Shown here: one piece after another, positions 57,931 through 64,000 of the stretch
Layout of the letters: every line of letters starts with the position of its first letter
Numbering within the stretch: the stretch's first letter is position 1
Assembly (NCBI GenBank): GCA_022478985.1
Contig: JAKSZP010017391.1
Location: forward strand, 41,579-105,578
DNA length: 64,000 nucleotides
Source: Massospora cicadina
Lineage: Eukaryota > Entomophthoromycota > Entomophthoromycetes > Entomophthorales > Entomophthoraceae
Reading direction: 5' to 3'
The notes under the pieces: model-generated
Told to the model about the DNA's origin: nothing
The model's database searches: none
The model's input: only the letters and a program-made list of their open reading frames with translations
Made by a program: the position numbers and the translations under genes

Positions 57931-58379
57931 AAATTAATTAGTTATTACTATGTAAACTTTATACTTTATTATCATGATGAGTTAAGTTAAAAGTTGTCTG
58001 GCCTAGCTATAAATATGATTGCTATTTATATATTAATAGCATTGATAAAAGCAACAAATAGTCAATCTATAGTATGATAGTAATTTATACTTCATATTCA
58101 TCAGTGAAGCTAGAATTTGGTATGATTTTATTGGTTGAAAAATGTGGGTAAGTTTTACAAATATAAAACTACAGATTGATTCAAAATATCTGGTATCAAA
58201 TCATCTATATAACTGATAAGTATTTAGAATCATAGTACTTATTTTACCAAATTTTTGGGATACTCCAATTATCCCAGAAGGGTCTATATTAGAGTGGGGG
58301 TACATATTATTAAATTAAACCTAAAACTGTTTCTATCAGATTAGACTTATTAGATAATGATAGATCATATAATAGTAAA
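57931..58379. other. AT-rich spacer, nothing recognised
   Basis: Sequence between block X2 and the next array, with no gene or repeat boundary seen. Confidence 0.4.
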
Positions 58380-59060
58380 ATTTATCCAATTGGCTACATA
58401 AATATGGGCTAAAACTCTTCATATTAGTCTAAACTAAAGTTATTTTTAGTAAGATTAGATTAATTTGATAAAAATTACCTATTATATTAATAGATTTTTC
58501 CAAAAGTTATGTGCAATAAAATTTATTACTCTAGGTATTCAATCTAAACTAAACTATTTTAATCAGGCTAGATCATTTAAATAATGGTAAGCATCATTTA
58601 TACTAATATAATTTGTCCGATTGGCTTCTTATGATATAGGTTAAAACCTTAAACTTTAGTTTTAGATCAAAACTAAAGCCATCTTAATCAGATTAGATGA
58701 TTGATTTTAAATCATCATTTTTATAAATAATTTCCCAATTAACTGCATTTGATTAGTTTAAAACTTTAAATATACATTAAAACTATTCTAATCAGATCAG
58801 ATCAATTGATTATGTAAATCATACTTATAAGTAAAATTTATCCAATTGGCTGTATTTATATTTTTTATAAAAAAGTTAGATCAAAGTTTACCATTTTTAA
58901 TCAGATTAAATTAGTTAGGTTAAGTTAAATCATCAAACATATATAATTTATCCAATTGACTGCATTTGATATATTCTAAAGCTTAAAATTTAGATCAAAA
59001 CTTACCATTCTATCTAGTACTAAAAAAAACTTACCATTCTAATCAAATTAGATCAATTAC
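58380..59060. repeat. Degenerate tandem array, unit about 110-120 bp
   Basis: About six units are marked by ATTTATCCAATTGGCTGCAT at the start and ATCAGATTAGATCAATTGAT near the middle. Landmarks lie near 58381, 58613, 58730, 58848 and 58950. The last unit is split by micro-insertion 6. Confidence 0.6.
58997..59040 (+). mobile_element. Micro-insertion 6, 14 bp, with TSD
   Basis: The 15-bp AAAACTTACCATTCT occurs exactly at 58997-59011 and 59026-59040. Only ATCTAGTACTAAAA lies between. It is the shortest insert of the set. Confidence 0.8.
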
Positions 59061-59090
59061 AAAACTCTAAATCTATATCTATATCTACTT

Positions 59091-59144
59091 AATAAAACAC
59101 ATTCACTATCTAGTACTAATAAAAAAAAATAAAACACATTCACT
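59091..59144 (+). mobile_element. Micro-insertion 7, 20 bp, with TSD
   Basis: The 17-bp AATAAAACACATTCACT occurs at 59091-59107 and 59128-59144, with ATCTAGTACTAATAAAAAAA between. It lies under 100 bp from micro-insertion 6. Confidence 0.85.
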
Positions 59145-59159
59145 CACTCACTGACTGAC

Positions 59160-59600
59160 ATCTGAAACCTTCGAGTCTGATAGGGTCAATCTATTTGGGT
59201 GAGTTGGTGAGAATTGGCGAATCTTATCGAATCTGAAATCATCGAGCCTGATGGGTTCAATCTATTTGGGCGAGTGGGTGAAGATTGACAAATATCATTG
59301 AATAATTCACCAAATTGCTCACCAGAAGCTAATCGAGTCTGATAAGTTTAATCTGTTTGGGTGAGTGGGTGAGAAATGGCAAATAAGATCAAATCTGTAA
59401 ACTAAAGAGAATATGATAGGTTCAATCTATTTGGGTTAGTTGGTGAGAATTGGCGAATATTATCTAATAATTCACCAATTTGCTCATCTAAAGCTAATCA
59501 AGTCTGATAAGTTTAATTTATTTGGGTGAGTGGGTGAGAATTGGCAAAAATTATCTAATAATTCGCCAAATTGCTCACCTGAAACTCAACAAAAATCAGT
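59160..59600. repeat. Tandem array with alternating spacing
   Basis: CTATTTGGGTGAG (variants) begins near 59191, 59262, 59353, 59427 and 59518. The spacings alternate 71, 91, 74, 91, so the true unit is a dimer of about 165 bp. Other shared words are GAGTCTGATAGGTTCAAT, GAGAATTGGCGAAT and AATAATTCACCAAATTGCTC. Confidence 0.65.
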
Positions 59601-59639
59601 ATTAGAGTTTAAGTAGATTAAGTAGTTGGGATAATCAAC

Positions 59640-60240
59640 TCACCAGCCACGAGAGCAACAGTGGAGCTGTTAGTCTGAGTGGCTCGAGAGTAGTGCTGGC
59701 ACAGCTTATAGGCTACGATGTGAGCTTATCATCTGATAAACTTTAAATACTGTAGCGAAGCACGGGTATCTGGATGTTAGGTTTATATATTTTAAAAACC
59801 TGTCTAATTTGGTTCACCTAATTAATAAAATACTTTTGGCAAGTTAAGTAAAGTTGATTTAGTAGTTTTGAAGATGTCACAATGATTTTATGTATAAAGA
59901 GATGTTTCGGGTAGCAGGTTAGTGTTATTTGATTGATTCGATAGGTTTTTTTGTTTGGCCGAGAGGTTGATGACTTTTGTTTGAATCGATAGGACACAGT
60001 ATAGTTTTGAGGGGTGATTAGTTATTGGTTGTTTTGATAATTTCAGTTAGGTTTGCCTAAGTGGTTGGTGGTTTTTGGTTGCTTCGATTGAGCAATTGGA
60101 TTTGGCTGAGTGGTTTTGTTTGTCTAATTATAAAATCTAAATTAATAAATTGAAAATTTAATTTTATAGATACCGTATCGAAGTACGGGTAAATCGGCTA
60201 GTCTATATATATAAAAATGAATGTATGTGTGTATGTATGT
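59640..60240. mobile_element. Helitron-like ends (Helentron type), tentative
   Basis: CTGTAGCGAAGCACGGGTAT (59753-59772) and ACCGTATCGAAGTACGGGTA (about 60173-60192) can each fold into a short hairpin (CCG..CGAAG..CGGG). They resemble the hairpins near ends of Helentron-type Helitrons. The second is followed at once by CTAGTCTATATATATAAAAA, then TGAATGTATGTGTGTATGTA and TGTCCCGAATGCATTCC, a start I associate with the same group. Bases 59640-59735 are an inverted copy of the start of block X2. No Rep/helicase gene is in the window, so any element here is non-autonomous. Confidence 0.4.
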
Positions 60241-60737
60241 CCCGAATGCATTCCTATACCATTCATCCAATTGTGATGAAACTTTGGTGAGTTGTTGTGT
60301 GCATGCCTGAGAAGGTTTATGAATTTTAAAAAATATTATTTTAATAGTAAAATAAAAAGTTTTATATGTAACAAGTGAAAATCCTATATATACTTCGATG
60401 GTATTCGCTATATTGTTACAGCTGAGCAGTTTAAATTTGTTTGATTTGATATTTTAAATGGTTTTATTAAGTGGTTAGTGGTCATTCGGGTATTTAACAA
60501 GTTTATCGTAAATCAAAACTTTGAATCAAAAGTCCAATTGATTTTAAAAATACCTCCTCTAGCATAATCGGCTCTTCTCTCTCTCTCAAATATCACTTTT
60601 TATAACAAAAAGTGAATTGAACAAGAATTGAGAGAGCAATCAACTGCCATAATGCACTGCAATTTTATAGAGCAGTGAACAAAGGCCAACCAATCAAGTG
60701 TAGGGAAGTCTAGCCACCCATCTGTGCACAGCACATA
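60241..60737. other. Spacer before the repeat-protein gene
   Basis: The first part continues the Helitron-like start region (GATGAAACTTTGG, 60277-60289). The rest is AT-rich with no recognised gene. Minus-strand reading frames over 60600-61192 are antisense to the next gene and look fortuitous. Confidence 0.4.
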
Positions 60738-63100
60738 GAAACAGATGACTTGCCCACACCAATAGTGAGTTTTATTAATAATAATACCAAGGTTGCTGAG
60801 ATGGATGAACCATCTGCTGACCTTCCCGCTGGCCCAAGCCCTGACATGACTAGAAATGGGGCTGGGCATTCCACCATGTACATGCCAAGTAACAAACTGG
60901 TGACACAAATGACAACAAAATGAACAAACGTGTCAATGGGTCATGGAGCCCTAACAAATAGCACAAATGATGGGGTTGACTCCCTAGGATTGATGCCCAC
61001 TGACACCCAGATGACAAGTGCAACCTTCCTGGGAGTGAGGCCCAATGCTGAGAACAGCAGAGTTGGGAATATTCCCCAGTGAACCTCAATCAGCAGGGGG
61101 GACTGGGGCCTTGCAGGGTGAGAAAATTCTTGCCAATAATGCAAAAAACCTGGATGAGGTATTGGTAGGATCCAAAACTGACTCAGATTCAAATAACAAA
61201 AATTGGCAATTCAAACCAATGGAGTCAAGCAATAAAAAGCTTTCTTCTGACATGGAGAAACTTACCAAATCAGCTTGGGGTATTTAGGTGAAGAACAAGT
61301 CAGATGCCAATCCCAAAACAGCCCAGTTGGGGGGGGGGCAAATGGTCCCCAACCAAAATTGATTCAGTAGCATGAGTAACTCATTGGGTGGAATGCCCAA
61401 TATACAATCAAGTGCAATCCCCAATGAAGGCATTCTGACAGGGGGCCATAGCTTGACAATGTATCAACAGCTGACCCCAAATATCCAATCACTGAACCAA
61501 GCTGATCCATTGAGGACCAACCAAAGTGGGGGTGACTCTATATCAGGGACCAAATCTGAGGGATTGGACACCTGAGAGGGATCAGCAAAAAAACTTAAAG
61601 TATTACTGGAAGGGGCAGAAACCCCAACAGCGGTCAAGTCAATGGCCAGGGCCCCAGTTAAATTTACACTGATCCAGTCAGACATGTTAGCGCATTGAGG
61701 CGTGTCCACCCATGAGGTCAAACAATGGGAGGCCCTCCAGTTTCCATACTCTATGGTGACTCAGTGGGTCTCTAAAGGAATCAAGCCAGCCATTGCAGCT
61801 ATATGGTGCGACCATAAATTTTCTGCTGGAGCAGCCAAACGCTGGCTCAACACCCAAATCTCAATCAATATGGCAGTACAATTCAAGGCATCCCAAGTTT
61901 GAACTGAAGATGCCCTGGAGTGGATGAAAATCCCCGTGGACTACAAGGTGATAGAGGCTGCCATCCGCAAAGATTTAAAACTGGTGGATGCAAAAGCCTG
62001 GATGGAGGCCAGCATTGACCTATTAAATGTGATGGAATACAACAAGGTGGGCATTATGGCACATTATGCCCAAGCTGTTGGGAGCTTGGGCCTCAACCCA
62101 ACAAATTTAGCTGAATATGCTAGACATTTCCCAAATGCATCTATGGCCCTCAAATGGGCCAGACACTCCATTCTGGTGGACATGGTGCTGGAATGGTACA
62201 ACACTACCTTCTCCCCAGAGGAAGCACTACCATGGATTGTGGCCAGGTTCAAGGCAACTGAGGCCTTACACTGGCCATATACCCATATTCCACCTGCCAC
62301 TGCATCAGACCTGATGAAAGCGGGCTGGACAAAGGAAAAGGCAATGGAATGAGGACCCTTTAAGGATTGGTCACTGGAAGAGGCCATCAACTGGTCTACC
62401 AACAGATTCACACTGATGGAGATGAAATACTGGTTCTGAGCAGGGGCCAGTATGGACCTAGTGCATGAATGGGCAGAACTGGGGGTGACCAAGTTGATTT
62501 ACAAAACCCTCAGAGGCCACCCATTTCCAATCACAAAGTGGAAAATCTGGTGTGATGCTGCAACACTTGCTGAGGCTGCAGACTGGGATGTGGTGGAGTT
62601 CCCCCCAATCAGTCCAACCGTGGATAGAGCATGAGATCTTGCCACAGGCAGCAACAGCGATGAAAGGGGTCACAACCTTAGACTTGGGCCAAGAATGGCT
62701 CAAAGTGGGGATCTGCATTGAAACTATCCAATATTGGAAGCAATCCTTCCCGGAACTGATGATAGCTACCCTATATGTTACCAAAGGCTTCACCCCCTCA
62801 GAAGTGTTCCAATTGTGTGAAGCAGGGGTTCCAGTGGACATGGCATGGGTATTCACAGATGGGGGCTGGAACAGCATTACTGTAAGGGACTGGTGTCTGT
62901 CATGGTTGGATGACATTATAGTAGGTACTGATGCTAGAGATAAGGCTGGGCAACAGGAGGCCCAGAAGGTGAAACTTCAGGCTCTTCCTGACCTGAAACA
63001 CACCTTAGATCAACGCTGGGTGCAAGCCAAGCATGCCCAGGTTGATACTAATGGGGTGCAAAACGCCCAGCCTCTTGTCTCAGCCCAGGCACTGAAATGA
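60738..63100 (+). pseudogene. 13-residue Trp-repeat protein, running into an LTR
   Basis: I do not know this gene by name. A polar, Ser/Thr/Asn-rich N-terminus (60738 to about 61720, one frame change near 61078) precedes an array of about two dozen 13-residue units, starting at Trp 61726: WEALQFPYSMVTQ, WVSKGIKPAIAAI, WCDHKFSAGAAKR, and later WYNTTFSPEEALP and WIVARFKATEALH. The consensus is W-x3-G-[F/I/V]-x3-E-A-x2, probably short helices in a solenoid. The frame is constant from 61045 to about 62602 except for one TAG (61285) and six TGA (61360, 61573, 61696, 61900, 62350, 62437). A C-run near 62602 shifts it, and it then stays open to 63100, crossing the LTR start at 62898. The true start is unknown. 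The stops make it a pseudogene unless TGA is read through. Confidence 0.6.
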
Positions 63101-63891
63101 ACAATTTACATTTTAAATGAAGATGGTTCAATTTGCTTGGTTGGAGAGCAAGGGTTTGAGTCCCACTCCAGCCATGAAATTTTAAGCTCAGATAAAATAT
63201 GGTTTCATTCAATTACTCAAGTGAAGGCACTTTTGGCGTATTTTACTAAAATGGACAGAAGCATCTGTTTATTGGAGCATCAAGGCTTGGGCGCACTTCC
63301 ACAGAACCTGAATTTCCCCAGCCCACTTTAAATATGTTTTTAGGACCAACATTCCTTGTTGGTTGACTTTCTTAAATAAAAACCCCGTTATTTTACATTT
63401 TTTTATCAATGGTTCCTTGGGCAAACTTGGTGATGGACCTCTTTGGGGAGGTCTCCAACCATGTGGGCCACTACCTTATCTTGCAATTTACCAAAATCCC
63501 AGGGGCTTCTGTGGGCCACCCAGGTCCCCTCCAGATTGAGGCACCCAAGCCCCCTGACTCCAAGCTACACTTGATTATGGACGCCCCTCTGGGGTCCACT
63601 CAAGCGGTGATGTTCCTTACTTACCTGGTATTATATGTTGCTCTTTACACCCTTGCCTGGGGTACCCTTTGCACTGGCACCATTCAAGGTGCCTTCCTTC
63701 CCATTCTCCTAATAGCTAGTTCCCTAGCAATGTGGGTTTGCATTCCACATCACCTTGCTGGGAATGAGAGAGTTACAGACACTCTCTTGACATTAGTCAA
63801 CCAACCTTTTTATCATATGAGCATACAAATTATCCATGTGGGACTTCCAATATTAATAAATTGGGTGTGCTGGCCATTTATCACTGCCACA
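62898..63891 (+). repeat. LTR of element 5 (element-4 family)
   Basis: It starts TGTCATGGTTGGATGAC and ends TCACTGCCACA before the primer-binding site. It aligns with the LTRs at 41382 and, inverted, at 35209 (DKAG.QEAQKVKL and LDQRWVQA in protein; GAGAGTTACAGACACTCTCT; ATGGTGCTCACCACAG). At 994 bp it is longer than the element-4 LTR. Because a primer-binding site follows it, it acts as a 5' LTR of an element running past the window end. Confidence 0.75.
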
Positions 63892-63892
63892 A

Positions 63893-63907
63893 TGGTGCTC
63901 ACCACAG
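63893..63907 (+). promoter_or_regulatory. Primer-binding site of element 5
   Basis: TGGTGCTCACCACAG follows the LTR by one base and is identical to the element-4 site at 42193-42207. The next stretch (TTTTGCAACTACCAATTGGG near 63949) also matches element 4 (42247-42266). Confidence 0.65.
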
Positions 63908-64000
63908 TTTTCTCATTAGGTTTTGTATTAATACATCTCAGCATTATTTTTGCAACTACCAATTGGGAAGTGTCTATTGGACTTTTGCAATCATCTTGTC
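63908..64000 (+). mobile_element. Start of the internal region of element 5
   Basis: This matches the leader of element 4 after its primer-binding site (42208-42280). The element is cut by the window end, so no coding sequence is visible. Confidence 0.6.

Noticed and set aside
59160..59600. CRISPR-like array
   Set aside because: The repeats are degenerate, the spacers are similar to each other, the unit is dimeric, and the DNA is clearly eukaryotic.
60600..61192. Minus-strand open frames at the far right
   Set aside because: They are antisense to the repeat-protein gene, of low information content, and show no recognised domain.
61045..62634. TGA read as Trp (variant genetic code) in the 13-residue-repeat gene
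   Set aside because: The Trp anchor of the units is already encoded by TGG. The TGA positions mostly fall where Arg fits, and one stop is TAG. Decay at CGA codons explains the pattern better.

Overview
The window is eukaryotic DNA made almost entirely of transposable elements and their debris. I see no rRNA, no free-standing tRNA gene, no bacterial-type operon and no convincing intact host gene. Ty3-type LTR retrotransposons (one with a chromodomain integrase), an L1-like LINE with ORF1 and ORF2, tRNA-headed SINEs and Helitron-like ends point to a large, AT-rich, repeat-laden eukaryotic genome. A fungus is my best guess, but the species and even the kingdom are not fixed by the sequence. CG dinucleotides look rare by eye. 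Most in-frame stops in the best-preserved decayed frame are TGA at places where Arg fits, which suggests decay at methylated CpG.

Layout. 1-8.9 kb: three ORF1-only LINE derivatives (about 1.9-2.5 kb, each with target-site duplications, TSDs). They encode a gag-like protein with a CCHC knuckle but no endonuclease or reverse transcriptase. 10.5-39.6 kb: a stack of nested insertions. Ty3 element 3 (+) is split by Ty3 element 2 (-, 12855-31143), which is split by Ty3 element 1 (-, 16221-23609). One LTR of element 1 carries a 5'-truncated LINE, and one LTR of element 2 carries a 2.8-kb foldback element. The pol region of element 3 also holds two LTR-only insertions, one of them containing a tRNA-derived SINE. 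41.4-47.8 kb: Ty3 element 4 (+), with RT, RNase H, integrase and a chromodomain. 47.8-60.5 kb: AT-rich direct-repeat blocks, tandem arrays, conserved hairpins and Helitron-like ends, interrupted by a full-length LINE (50083-55342) and a second SINE. 60.7-64 kb: a decayed gene of about two dozen 13-residue Trp-anchored repeats. It runs in frame into an LTR of the element-4 family, whose primer-binding site follows at 63893.

How the parts work together. The LINE, both SINEs, one ORF1-only element and the truncated LINE share a similar 3' tail, so the LINE probably supplied the machinery for the others. A second tail ending CTAGTACTAAAA occurs on two ORF1-only elements and on seven micro-insertions of about 14-50 bp, each between 10-17 bp duplications. 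The two most unusual signals are these micro-insertions and the 13-residue-repeat protein whose C-terminus seems to be encoded inside an LTR.
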